NCBI GenBank assembly: GCA_013368375.1
Contig: JAACJP010000034.1
Span: 310,001 to 374,000, forward strand
DNA length: 64,000 bases
Direction of reading: 5' to 3'
Origin: Tricholomella constricta
Lineage: Eukaryota > Basidiomycota > Agaricomycetes > Agaricales > Lyophyllaceae
Positions 43,781-55,440 of the stretch are shown piece by piece (position 1 is the stretch's first letter; every line of letters begins with the position of its first letter). The position numbers and the translations under genes are program-made. The notes beneath the pieces were generated by a model that made no database searches, was not told where the DNA came from, and saw only the letters and a list, made by a program, of their open reading frames with translations.

Positions 43781-46408
43781 ATGCTCCCCCAAGCACGACA
43801 AGTGTGGAAGGATGCACTCGGTTGGGCCAGAATCAAGCTCATTGTGAGTCGCGTTCGCTGAACTCTGATACATGCCTTCACTGATCTCGGACACATGCAG
43901 TACACGAGGATCACCCTCACTCGTTTTACTACCCTGTACTTTTTCTTCGCTCTTTTAAACTGCCTCGTTCTCGTCGTCCTTCAGGGAGTTGCATTTGCGG
44001 ATAATGCCGAGGCTGTTCGCGTCATCGGTGGTCTCCTCTCTGAAGTGAACGTGCCGGAAGGCCTCCCTGTTTTGTCCAATGGTGTCTTGCAAATGTGCGA
44101 CAGTGTCCCAGGGCAACCTGATACTATTTGCACCGTTGTGCCTACGCGCAAACCAAAGGGGAGTAGCTTATTACTCGCCACGCGCGATCTTCAAAACGAG
44201 GTGAATAAGCATTGATTATTATGAGGATGGGTGCTCATCATCGAGGCTTCAGCGCTGGAATCGAGCTGTACAGGAAGACCAGAGACTCAGAGCCCTCGCC
44301 GCCGACGACTTGGACTCGGATGAAGAATCGGATGACGAAGAAGGCGAAGTGTCGAACGACGAAGAAGACGACGATGGCGACTCCCGGAACCAGATCAGTA
44401 GCGCTAGCGCTGACAGTGGTAGCACGATGGAACGTGGTTCTGGAAACTCTGGATTTGGAAATTCGCCAATAAATGATCGCCCGGCCCCTGGAGGAAATAA
44501 TTCTGGGAACGGTGAGAATGCCCCAGACAGCGCTGCCAGCATTGCCATTCGAAACGTCCCCTGTGCGCAAACCATGATGTGGCTAGAACATGTGTGAGTT
44601 TCCTATCTTACTCATTGAAAGCGGAGCGTCCTGAACGTTTGAAGCTTGGAGGATGCAAACGTGAAGACATTGTCTCTCTATTTTTCAACATATGGCTGTT
44701 TTCTCTTGCTGTTGTTACTGTCAGTTAATCTTTGGTTCTTGTGATTTGAAAATTCATCTGGTAACAGGTTCTCAACGAATCGCTTCCGCATCTCGGCGCA
44801 TCACTGGCTGGGCACGTTTTGGGTACAGGGTGGGCTGGTTACCGTGTCGCGTCAACCGAGAAACTGCGGCGCACCTACATGAAGCTCGTTGTAAACGGCG
44901 CTTGTCAGATAGATTTCATGGGAGATTGGTGGGCACTCCGTGAAGTACACACCGTACGCGCTTCCAGATATCTGCACTATGAATCATTATTCATGGCCAC
45001 CTAGATGCCAATTCTCGTCATCAACGCTCTCGCCCTCCTTTCGATGGGATACTTATCCTTCATGCTGTTCAAGGTTCGCGCGATTACGTCCATGCATTAA
45101 CATAATGAATAATCCTAATGTCATAAAGGTGTATGCATCGCAATCCTTCTCTCGTGTTGGAGCATCTCCCCAAGTCAACAGGATCTACAAAGTAAGGAAA
45201 CCGTACAATTATGGCTCGTAACGGATGCCTGACCTTTTGTGGCAGCTCGTTCTCGTCTTTTCCGCGTGCTTGCAGCTCACAGCATTCTTCTCCTTGGCGT
45301 CTACAGCAATGTGGATCGACCACATCTGTCATGGAATCATCAAGGCTATGGCACGTCATGGCACGCTCTATCTGGCAGCTTTCATTGTCACCCTCCTGGT
45401 GAGCTACAGCGCGTTAATAAGTGCTCCAGGGAGTCTGGCTAACTATCGATCAGCTTCTGCTCCCTTGGCTTGTTTTGGTACGTCCCCCTCGCTTCTCATG
45501 AGGTACTTTCCGTCAACTTTCAGTAGGGTTGGTTATCTGTCCGAAAGGAGGGTCGAAGACGCTTCATAGTGTTCTCTGTGATATCCGGTTTCCTTCTTGC
45601 GGTCTCGACTTTGATGTTCGCCAGTGCTCGTACGTCGCGTCGACGTTGTCTTGATATAATACGGCTCTAACTTGCATTTGCGAAGTGTATCGCTTCATTT
45701 TTATGAGCTGGCCTTTCTTTGCAACGATCTCTGTCACTGCCTTCGTCCTCATCGTCGCGACGACATCGTTAGGGGTCTGGTGCCGTTTGCATTTTGGAAG
45801 AGGTTTAGCCCACTACCGTGAGCCTCCGCTTGTTATTTACACCACCCTTGCTGATCATGGAACTAGTCCAAGTCAGCGATGCTCTCGAGGACGTCAACTT
45901 TACTCCAGTCTATTTTTCCACAGACTCTGAGAAGGGCAACACTTTCCGAGTTAACTTCAATCACAGCCGACGTCACGTTGATGAGAAGTACTCGTCAGCC
46001 CTGACTACGGCATACGTCCAGCAGCCAGAACTCTCGTACGACTCCGCCCCCAAGGCCCCTCGTGGGCAGTCAGTCTACTCTCAAGCCAGCGGTGTCCCGG
46101 TAAAGCTCTCCTCCACCCCATCACTGTTCCAGGAACGCGACCGCGCTGCGGCGAGGGCTGCTTCTACACGCAGGAACAAGGCGTTTGGCGGCGGTCATCT
46201 GAATTTGGGACGTGACGGTTACACACAGCCGCAGATGCCCGCGAGGTCTGCGACCGTATCCACTCGCTCCAGGGTGAGTACCAGATCAAGGGATCTTACC
46301 TCGTCCTCCCGGTCTTCAGTCGGCAGTGACACGCCCTCTCCGACCTCTGTCGTTGCGCGGCCTGGGCTGCCTGCTAACCCAAGGCCCCGCTCGCCGCCGA
46401 AATTTTGA
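43781..46408 (+). CDS. Multi-pass membrane protein with acidic loop, function unknown
   Basis: Exon 1 is 43781-43843 (MLPQARQVWKDALGWARIKL) and exon 2 starts at 43901 (YTRITLTRFTTLYFFFALL, then NCLVLVVLQG, a first helix). Exon 3, entered at CGC TGG after CTTCAG near 44252, encodes RWNRAVQEDQRLRALAADD and a strongly acidic stretch (DSDEESDDEEGEVSNDEEDD), then a Ser/Gly/Asn-rich region. Further helices follow: IWLFSLAVVTVLNESL, MPILVINALALLSMGYLSFM, LVLVFSACLQLTAFFSLAST, LAAFIVTLL, FIVFSVISGFLLAVSTLMFA and FFATISVTAFVLIVATTSLG. The hydrophilic tail (YTQPQMPARSATVSTRS, SSRSSVGSDTPSP) ends PRPRSPPKF. About seven helices, with the acidic loop between helices 1 and 2. The layout resembles uncharacterised basidiomycete proteins; I cannot assign a function. 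Confidence 0.68.
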
Positions 46409-46834
46409 GGAAAATACTAGCCTGGGCAATCATGCAGGGGTTGAGCTCCTGTGAACGGATGATCCCCACCCCTAGTCTCTATTCCATCCCCGTCTTGAAT
46501 GACTTTGCAGTTGTGTTGTATACTGGCTGTATGTATGTATGTGGGACCAGAGCTTTTTTCTTCCCAGTTAAAATGGTCATGGTCCATAGATAACCTGTAG
46601 GAATGTTTCCAGAGCTAGACACCTGCAGAATTGTCAATATAGTGTACACTCCTGGTTTTTGGGGCCCGATATCCTGGATGAAGGTGCCTTGTTCATCGAG
46701 CGACGCGATATCCTTATCACTGCACAAATTTCGTAACACTACTTTTGCAGTGCATCCAAAAATCTCTTTTCGCACAGTTGAAAAACATACATCTGTGTTA
46801 CGCACGAGGAAATGCGCGTTAGTCTAGGTAAGAG

Positions 46835-49765
46835 CTATGTGAGATCAATGATATCTTGTACAACATTCATAGATTTCGCCGTAAATTTCTTCTTCACCTC
46901 CGGTTTCGTGAAATTCTTCAACGTCGTTTGTTTCGTAGGCGCAGGAACTGCCTTGACCTCCGCTCGTGCGCGAGCTCGCATGAGAGGGGGGACTTCGAAT
47001 CGGGGGACTGGAGGGAGGTCCTCGTCTGAGTCAGAATCGGAGATTTCGATAACCCGGAGCGGAGCACGGGAGGGAGGGTGTGCCATTGCCCTGGCGGGCT
47101 TAGCAGGTGAAGGCGAAGTGGGCCTTGAATTGCTAAAGGAAGGCGGGCATTTGCGGGGAGAAGTGTGTCCGGATGCCCTTCGAGGAGATTTATGGGGATG
47201 ATGACGGGGAGAGTCTGAGCCGGATGAAAAAGAGGAGGGCTTCTGCTTCTGGGATTGCTTGGGTCTGGACCCGGTAGACGAGGTGTGTGAGGGTCGTGGT
47301 GTATCGTTAAAGAGATCGTCGGAATCAAACATATGAGAGTCGTCGAGAAACGCTTGGTTCGCCTTTGATGCGTCATCGTCGTCAGAGTCTGACACAGAGA
47401 CATATATATTAGTGGGCGCCCTATCCCACGACGCTAGGCGGTTGGGTTTCGTCGGAGAGACCAGCATGTCTCTTAAGCGGAGCGAGGTATCCGAATCTTC
47501 GTCGTCGTTGTTCGCGTTCCGGTCCACCTGCTTGGTCTTTGATGACGAAACAACCGCATGCGATTCGCCTTTCTTGAGCCTTGTTGGATTCGGGTCATTT
47601 CTGGGAGGTTTCTTCTTGGTCAAATCGTGCACAGCAGATTGACTCTTCGGCGCACTGGTTGTGTGAGTCAATGAAGCGGGAATCTTGGCCTTGATGTTGT
47701 TCGAGGGCTTGGTGGTTGGAAAGAAAGACTTAAGATCGGTGCCGGTAGATTTCGCATTCGCCTTCGCATACGCCTTCGCATTCTTCTTGGTTAGGTCTCG
47801 AACGACACGTGAAGCTTGGGTATTCGCTTCCTGAATCTCTTCTTCAATCTCTTCGACTACTGTTGCCTTGGATGATGTCTTGACCCTAGGTTTAGGAGCC
47901 GCCTTACGTGCAGGCTTTATTACTGGCAGGTCATCCTCCCCCGACGACGCGGATCCATCGTCGGCCACAGGGGCAGATTTCGATTTCGCCTTCACCCGAC
48001 CCTTGCCAGCCTTCTTCTCCCGTTTCTTCTCTTGCATGGCTTCGTATTCTTCGACCAGACTCGGTTCCACGAGACGGACCATGCACGCAGGCATCCAAAC
48101 TCGCATGCGACTGTTGGGGTCAGGAGGAGGTTTCTTAGCGCCCTTGCCTCCCTCATCCTCCTCCTCGTCGGCCCATTCATCGGAACCTTCAGGGAATCGT
48201 GTTCCTTTGATGCCAGACTCAGCGATGCGGACTAGCTGCGCTGGTGCGATCTCCAGGCGATACTCCAGGACTCCGTCAGTGGAAACATGTTTCCGCTCTG
48301 CATGGATCTTGACGATGAGCGGCTCGGCGTCATCATCGTCATCGTCGCTATCCGATCGATTACCCAGCGCCATGGTGGAAAAGTGCTTGGCAATCATCTT
48401 TGACGGCGTCCCAATAGCTTCGCGAGCAGGTTTCCCCGCCTTCCGAGGCGTCGTTGGCGGTGACAACCCAGACCGAGCTTTGGCATCAAGATCAAGAACG
48501 GCACGACGCAGAATTCGTAGAACAGCGGAAGGCCATATCACCGTCCTGAAGCGTTTGATGATAGCCTCCCGATACCCCCACTCAAAATAGAACTCGCAAG
48601 TGGCGGCCAGTTTACCCAGATCCGGCTCCTTCGCCCACGTCAGCTTGAGGTTGTTTTCGGTGCGCCCCATGGATTCAGACGTGATCGGATTCGTGTAGGA
48701 CAGCAAGATATCGATGTCTGGAAAGTCGGCTGGTACCGACTTCGCGAGTGAAGGTTGCTTCCTCCCAATGTGCCCTTGAGAGTTCGTTCGGAGTTCGTGG
48801 CAGAGCTCGTGCCGCCATGCAATGAGGAACGTCTTAAGCTCCTCGCGCGTCATGCTGTTGGCGGCTTGAAAGAGCATGTCCCCGAAACCGCATTTTGCGA
48901 GCCCGTGCGAGGTGACGGTGCCGCAGCCGTTGAGACCGCCTTGTTGGTAGTCCCCGCCGCTCATGAGGCCGATGAGAACTAGCCCCCCACGCGTTAGACG
49001 GATATCTGGGTGGGCTGTAATGTCAGATATTCGGTAAACTTTAGTGTGGTTCTTGTCGTCCTTCCCTGCAGCGTTTACGACGGGATTGGCACGGTTTCCA
49101 GAGAGATTGTTGGAGGGACTTATTTTTGATGTCAGAGTCCAAGTCGTCCTCCTATATTAAATATTACGCACTTGCGGATGACTGTAGTCGCGCCAAATAA
49201 AAAATTGTCCACATCGTCAGAGAGGATGCCGTCAATGACTCCGATACGATTGAGATAAGCAAGCTCGGCCTCTGCTTCGCCGGGAGCCTTAGCAAATGGT
49301 TGAATAAAAATCGATTTCAATTTCCCTGAAAGTGCCTCACCATCCTCCATTCGAACCCAAAGGACTCCACAATGGCCTTCATACCGGGAATAAGCTTATG
49401 GCTTGTCTTATTGATCTTCTTGCCCCGCTTCCAATCAGGTCTCCTCGGTCCATCAAAAACAAAGAGCGGCAGAAACGGCGAGTGCATCAGAGTGGCACAG
49501 CGGAAGAACAAAGTTCTCAGTACGGGGTTCTCGCCTTCCCGTCCGTACTCGGCATGGAAGAACCAGATACTTGCGTCGATGCCGACTCGGAACCCGCGTA
49601 CACCGTCCAGATTGGCTTCAAAGCCCTCGGTCACAGATATGTCTGTAAGAGACCTAGTTTTACCTGCAGGGCGGATAATCTGGCAGACAGAAGTGTCGTC
49701 AAAAACTTGGTTGGGGCCTTGGATGGGTGTGAAGCACTGACGTCCCATAAACCAGCGACGCCCAT
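46835..49765 (-). CDS. GEN1: Holliday junction resolvase of the XPG/GEN1 (Yen1) family
   Basis: Structure-specific nuclease that cuts Holliday junctions symmetrically. It begins MGVAGLWDIIRPAGKTRSLT, with the first intron after LWD. The XPG-N block has VRGFRVGIDASIWFFHAEYG (metal-binding Asp) and LFVFDGPRRPDWKRGKKI; the XPG-I block has APGEAEAELAYLNRIGVIDG then ILSDDVDNFLFGA with the acidic active-site residues. The helix-hairpin-helix region is MSGGDYQQGGLNGCG. A chromodomain-like part follows (LEYRLEIAPAQLVRI, VWMPACMVRLVEPSLVEEYE). The long disordered C-terminus carries basic and Ser/Asp clusters, TDLKSFFPTTK and, near the end, KQTTLKNFTKPEVKKKF, which resemble PCNA-binding or related motifs. 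The end is QDIIDLT. All catalytic acidic residues I can identify are present. Confidence 0.88.
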
Positions 49766-50202
49766 CGAAGAGAGATTAAGAGGGTTGTTGTGGTGTGGAT
49801 CAGCTGTGCCTTTAAAGGTAAAGGGGAAATGGAATGAAATGATTAGAGGTTCGGGACAAGTGAAGATGAGGCCAAAGCGACCGGCGTCGCGAGCTGATGA
49901 ACAATCACGTGGCCTGTAACCGTCGCGCACCTGACGTGACCTCCCTTGAAAAGTGTCACGCGGTCCTGTAAGGAGCCTGAGTGATACATACATACTTCGC
50001 ACAGTCAAGAGCCCTCCTGTCAATTATGCTGCGAATGATGGTGAAGGAGCGCCGACATTGGCTGACCCAAAGTTGTCCACATGCTTGTTGCATGCTAAAT
50101 GATAGCAGCTTCCATCGCGGCCCGGTATGCCCTACAAAAGGTACGGATCTGGGCTTCCGGTCTCTCCGCTGCCCTTTCCTAACTGTACTGCTGGCTAAAA
50201 GA

Positions 50203-52205
50203 ATGACTATCCTGACTGACGACGCAAAGCGCGAAATCGGACAGGTAAATTGCTCAGCTCAATCACATCCTGCTTCACTCAGGATCAACCTAACATTCGC
50301 AGCACTTCGTATTCGGCTTCCATGGACATGAAGTCAGCGAAAACATTGAAACGCTCATCCGCGATTATCACCTCGGAAGCGTTATCCTCATGAAGCGCAA
50401 TGTCAAGGGTGCGTCTCTGTGCAATTCCCCAACTCCTCACCGATTCTTACGGCCACCAGACGCCAAGCAAGTCCGCAAAATCATCCGCGAACTTCAAAGA
50501 ATTGCAAAAGAATCAGGGCATGCGAAACCTCTGTTGATTGGTATCGATCAAGAAAATGGCACGTCTTTTTACCGATCTTATTTCCGCAGGACCCTTATGC
50601 TTGTATAGGTCTCGTATCTGCATTTAGCTCACCAACTGCAGGCACCCAATTGTTCGTCTCTAGTCCATAGTTTATTGCCTCTTGCTGATCGCTCACTTGC
50701 CATCAGTCCAGGCGCTATGGCCCTAGCAGCCACAGGCGATGTTGACCTGACATTTAAAGTCTCTGCAGCGACAGCAAAGGAGCTGAAGATGGTCGGAATT
50801 AACTGGGCATACAGCCCCGTCGCCGATGTCAATTCTGATTCCAGGAACCCCGTGATCGGTTTGTCCACCCTTGTCCATGCGCGCCAAGCTTCAACTCAAT
50901 TAACCTAATAGGCGTGCGCTCCTTCGGAGACGGTATGTCAAAAAGTCGTCAATAGATGATGGAGCTGTCAAGCTCATTTGTTGCTTGCTTATTATAGAGC
51001 CCGTAGACGTTGCACGTTATGCAGTGGCGGTCGCGCGGGGCCTTACCTCGGGCGGCGTCGCACCGTCTGCGAAGCATTTCCCGGGACACGGCGACACACA
51101 TGTGGACTCGCACCTTGCTCTTCCTCGCATCACAAAGTCAAAGGACGAGCTCAAGAAAACAGAGCTCGTACCCTTTGATGAGCTCGTTCGCGATGCAGAC
51201 CCCGTCGCCAGCGTAATGGTCGGACACATGGCCCTACCGGGCCTTACTGGGGACTTCACGCCAGCGTCACTCTCTTCCAAGGTGACGAAGGGGCTGCTTA
51301 GGGAAGAAATGGGGTATAAAAAGGTGGTGGTGACTGATTGCCTGGAGATGGACGCGATCGCGGAGCCGCTCCAAGGCGGCTGTGGGGTCGAGGAAGGTGC
51401 GGTGAGGTCTCTTGTGTCGGGGGTGGACGTTGTCATGGTGTGCCATACCTATGAGAGACACGTTGGATCGATGGAGAGCGTTTACGCGGCTGTTGAAGAT
51501 GGTCGGCTTGATCTCAACGAGCTGTTGGAAGGTGGCAGAAGGGTGAGCAAGATGAAGGATGCATTTGTTGGAGGCTGGGACGACGTTCTCAAAGATGGGG
51601 GTGATGCGATATTCGATGCAGAATGGAAAGCTTTGAAGGCGGAAAACGGGGAATTGAGCAAGCGAGCGTACCAGATGAGCTCCGCGGTGGTTTGGGGCGC
51701 TGAGAAGCTGCCGTTGAAAGTTGCCAAGGAGAGAGAGGTGATGTTGTTCACCCCCGAGATGGAGTCTTTGAATCGGGCGGTCGACGATGCGGATGATGTG
51801 TTGAGAGATCGTGGTGGACGTGTGCGCAACACAGCTGGTGCTTCTTACCTCAATCTCGCCGATCAAATACAGCAACGGGCGAAAACTACACACGTCGTCT
51901 ATTCATCAGAAGAGGATGTGGTAGCCATCACGGATAGAGTTGGCGCGGTCGTATTCGTCCTGCGCAATGCAGATCGGAGCGTCTGGCAGAGGCAGTACAT
52001 GGAAAAGGTTCTGACAGTGTGCAGGGAGATTCCTGTAGTGCTGCTTGCGAGCTGCGGGCCGTATGATTTGGTGGGCGAAGATGAGTTGCGGGACAAGACG
52101 GCGTACGTGGCGAGTTTCGAGTTTACACGGGAGGCGTTTGAGGCAGTTGTAGGGGTTGTGTTTGATGGAGCGGAGGGGCGAGGACGAGTACCGGTGTTAA
52201 CATAG
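50203..52205 (+). CDS. GH3 beta-N-acetylhexosaminidase (NagZ-like)
   Basis: GH3 enzyme of the NagZ type expected to remove beta-N-acetylglucosamine. It begins MTILTDDAKREIGQHFVFGF, with an intron after GQ, and continues HGHEVSENIETLI, GSVILMKRNVKDAKQVRKII, LLIGIDQENG and PGAMALAATGDVDL. GINWAYSPVADVNSDSRNPV and VRSFGDEPVDVARYAVAVA follow. SAKHFPGHGDTHVDSHLALP is the NagZ loop with the catalytic Asp-His dyad, and VVVTDCLEMDAI holds the nucleophile Asp. The C-terminal 280 residues are a second alpha/beta domain, ending GRGRVPVLT. No signal peptide is seen, so the enzyme is probably intracellular, which fits turnover of chitin or glycan fragments (inference). The 5' exons around 50380-50700 are hard to fix. 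This is a different GH3 subgroup from the secreted enzyme at 15045. Confidence 0.83.
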
Positions 52206-52376
52206 TCCACTGTTCATCTTATCAAGATAAACCACGTGTATTGATCAATTGGCACAGCCTTGTTCGTTGTTGGTTGGCATTGCCTTCGCCCAGCGATTCT
52301 CCATTCATCACCGCCCAGCTTGCACACGTATACTACCATATAGACAGCATTCCACTTCTTCAGTGGTACTGCCATA

Positions 52377-55313
52377 ATGAAGAAATTTATCCTCGGACAT
52401 AGCAAATTAAAACCCACCAAAGGAACTGTACCATCAAGGGATCCCGTCCAGGAGGTCAGTCCCTCCACCTGCCTCGAGAAATTCTCCATCGCGTCGTTTC
52501 TGACACTATACATGTGGTAGGAGCATTTGATACCCACTCCAATTCACCAGCAGCATGCTGTATACCTCCATCAGCAGCAACAAGCAAATTCCAGTCTCTC
52601 AAACCCGCCGCGAAGTGTCCCCCGGAAATCCAACGAGGAAGAGCGCTGGGAGGTCATACCAGGCTACGACGAAGCGCAGATACGCAACCAATACCATGCC
52701 CCGACGTCGCCGTCACACAACTCCTCGTTCGCATCACTGCCGCAAGGTGCATCGCCGCCCATACCCAGTCCCAACGGCGCCCGATCACCGTCTCCTTTCA
52801 GCATCAACTCGAATAAGGGCCCGCAATTGAAAGATCGCGATCGCGACGCCCCCCAGGCCCAGCAGCCACAGCAGCAGCAGCAACAGGTACTGCGCAAGAA
52901 GTCACCTGCGTCGGCTCCGGTGGCGCTGAGGATACTGGGGGCTCTGGAGCCTGCAAATGCGCAGATGCAAACGAGGACTAACTCGGAGGAGCGCTTTACA
53001 GGTATCACGACGCACTCGGACAGTGGTCACTGGGAAAGGGAGAGGGATCCACCCGAGAAGAAGGAGAAGCGGGGGTTCTGGAATCGCGGTGACAAGGACA
53101 AGGACAAGGATAAAGACAAGGATAAGGAAAAAGAGAGGGAAAAAGAGAGAGAGGCCCGGGAAAGGAGCTCGAGAGATCATGGGAGAGAGAAAGAACGGAA
53201 GGAACGGAAGGAAGGTGATGTGGCAGAACTTACTAGGATGATTGGTATGAATACGCATCTGCTTCTTCCTTTCATGCTGCTGAAACTGCCTCCAGGTTAC
53301 CTTACGGCGACTGCCTCTGAAGATTGGACGCTCGTCTTGGAAGTTTGTGATCGCGCGTCCGCCAACGAAAGTAACGCAAAGGAAGCCGTTCGCGCGCTAA
53401 GACGGGAATTCAAATATGGAGAGCCCTCGGCGCAACTATCAGCTGCTCGTGTGAGTCGAGCATGTGCTGGAAGAATAGTTTCGCTGACAGGTTGACATAG
53501 TTGTGGGCAATCATGTTGCGCAACTCACAAGAACCATTTGTTTCTCAGTCCACATCGCGCAAATTTTTGGATGCTCTCGAGGACCTAGTAAACTCCTCCA
53601 GGACGTCACCAGTCGTTCGAGAAAGAGTCCTGAATGTAATTGGGGCCGCTGCATTTGCAAGTGGACCCAGTAAGTGGAATACTTTCATGCCCCTACAATT
53701 TTACTTATGGTGACTGAAGAAAAAGACACTGGATTCCGGGGATTATGGAAACGTGTCAAGCCCAGTGATAGCCCAGATGAGGTGCGAATCTTAGCTACAA
53801 TTATTTGACTGTGTTCTTATCTGTGCATAGGGAATGCCGTTAGACAACGACGATGCGATGTTTAACCCTCCACTATCAGGCCGTCTCTCGCACTACGACA
53901 ACACTATCCCTCTTATGACCTATCAAGAACCTTCGCCTCTACCTGCTGATAATTCTCCCCCAACACCCCAAGCCGTAAATCTCAGTCTTGTTTCATCGGC
54001 ATCTGTTAAACTCATCCATCCAACAGAATCCCGTCCGGAAGCACAAGTCGCCTGAGTCGCGAAATCGCATTATACCGCCGGACGAGGATATCCGACGCCT
54101 CTTTCAAGAGTGCAAGATCGGGCAGGGGAATGCGTCTCTGCTCTCCCAGGCCCTTGCGCTGTCGAAACCCGAAGACCTGAAGAAGAAGGACATTATCAAG
54201 GTTCATGATCCCATCACTGCACGCTGGATACTAGCTGACGGTGGCTGTCCACTCAGGAATTCTACCTCAAGTGCCGTGCATCACAGGAATTGATTTTTGC
54301 TCAAATACCCTGGGCCTCTGCTGGAGCAGAACAGTCCCGTGCACAAAGGGATCAGGAGGCACTTGCCCAAGGGATGCCAGAGGAACAGCGGGTCGAGCAG
54401 ACGACGAAGGAAAAGCTGCTGGCTGCGCTATTGACCGCCAACGCGGAGCTTATTGAAGCATTAAAGCAGTATGACGATCTCGAGCGAGTCGCTATGGAGC
54501 GCAAGGCGGAGGAAGTGAGTCGCAAGGAGACTAAAATGGACCGACGGGTAAACCTATTTCTTTTTTTTGATGATTAGTAGACTTCTTTGCTGATGCCTCG
54601 TAGCAATTGCAGCAGTACCAGCAAGACCTCTCCGATCCGTCCACTGAAAGTGCTGGCGGAAGCTCGTCGCCTACTCCGTCGCGTTCCCCCTCGCCTCTCC
54701 CTGCTCCACATGCGCACCTTCACCATCATTCGCATTCAGTGCTCGAACTCGGCTCATTGGCTCCGCCACCGCCCGCCCCACATGGTCCGCGCTCACCTGC
54801 GCCAATCAACACGCATACGTATACGCACTCGCGTACACCATCGCCTGCCACGCCGATCGTAGAAGTTTTAGCTCCGCCTGGTGCTAGTGGGTTCGAACAG
54901 AACGAGCTGTCCAATTTTCGTCTTCGCAATGACGCGCTTGTATCGATGCCAGTCAGCAGGTCGAGTACACATAATGGGAACCAGACGCCCTTGAAGCCCA
55001 GTGCAAAGGCACTTGGGAAACGGAGGGTCGTTGAGGAGGAGCAGCCTGACCGTGCGTTTTCCCATTACTCTTGTGTTTCATCCTATCAACTGGAGCTACT
55101 TTTATAGACTTTTATGAGGAAGACATCTATGAGGACAAGGTCGGGACGTTTGCTGTGGAGGATCGACCGGATTCTGACGACGACAAGTCCACGCACGAGG
55201 GCGCATGGCCGGTGCTGAACCGGCCGGTACAGTATGTTTACGATGCAGCGGCTGAACGAACAGAGCAGCGGATTCGTGAGGGATATGCGTTAGTTGTAAA
55301 TGGAGTACATTAG
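52377..55313 (+). CDS. LSB5: VHS/GAT-domain endocytic adaptor, Lsb5-like
   Basis: Adaptor linking ubiquitinated or endocytic cargo to actin regulators at the cell cortex. Exon 1 (52377-52454) reads MKKFILGHSKLKPTKGTVPS; exon 2 starts HLIPTPIHQQHA. A long disordered N-terminal part with Gln runs and a Lys/Asp/Glu run at 53091-53160 (DKDKDKDKDKDKEKEREK) precedes the VHS domain: LTRMIGYLTATASEDWTLVL, EVCDRASANESNAKEAVRAL, RRALREFKYGEPSAQ-type residues and LWAIMLRNSQEPFVSQ. The GAT-like helices (IPPDEDIRRLFQECKIGQGN, LLAALLTANAELIEALKQYD) follow. The disordered end includes a His-rich stretch, an acidic DFYEEDIYEDKVG motif and ends ALVVNGVH. The N-terminal extension before VHS is unusual for yeast Lsb5. 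About eight exons; the end is TAG at 55311-55313. Confidence 0.78.
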
Positions 55314-55440
55314 TGTTTATAGATTTGTTGTACATCAGGATTTCACGGCAACTGCACAGCCACCTCGGTGGGCTTGTCACATCACGCGTACTTGTTCGAT
55401 TTTCTCGTTCGTCCGCCGTCGTTGAACCACATTCGCCATC

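Noticed and set aside
47868..48590. 240-codon plus-strand ORF
   Set aside because: Antisense shadow of GEN1, whose minus-strand frame matches the XPG family and runs 709 codons in the same exon.
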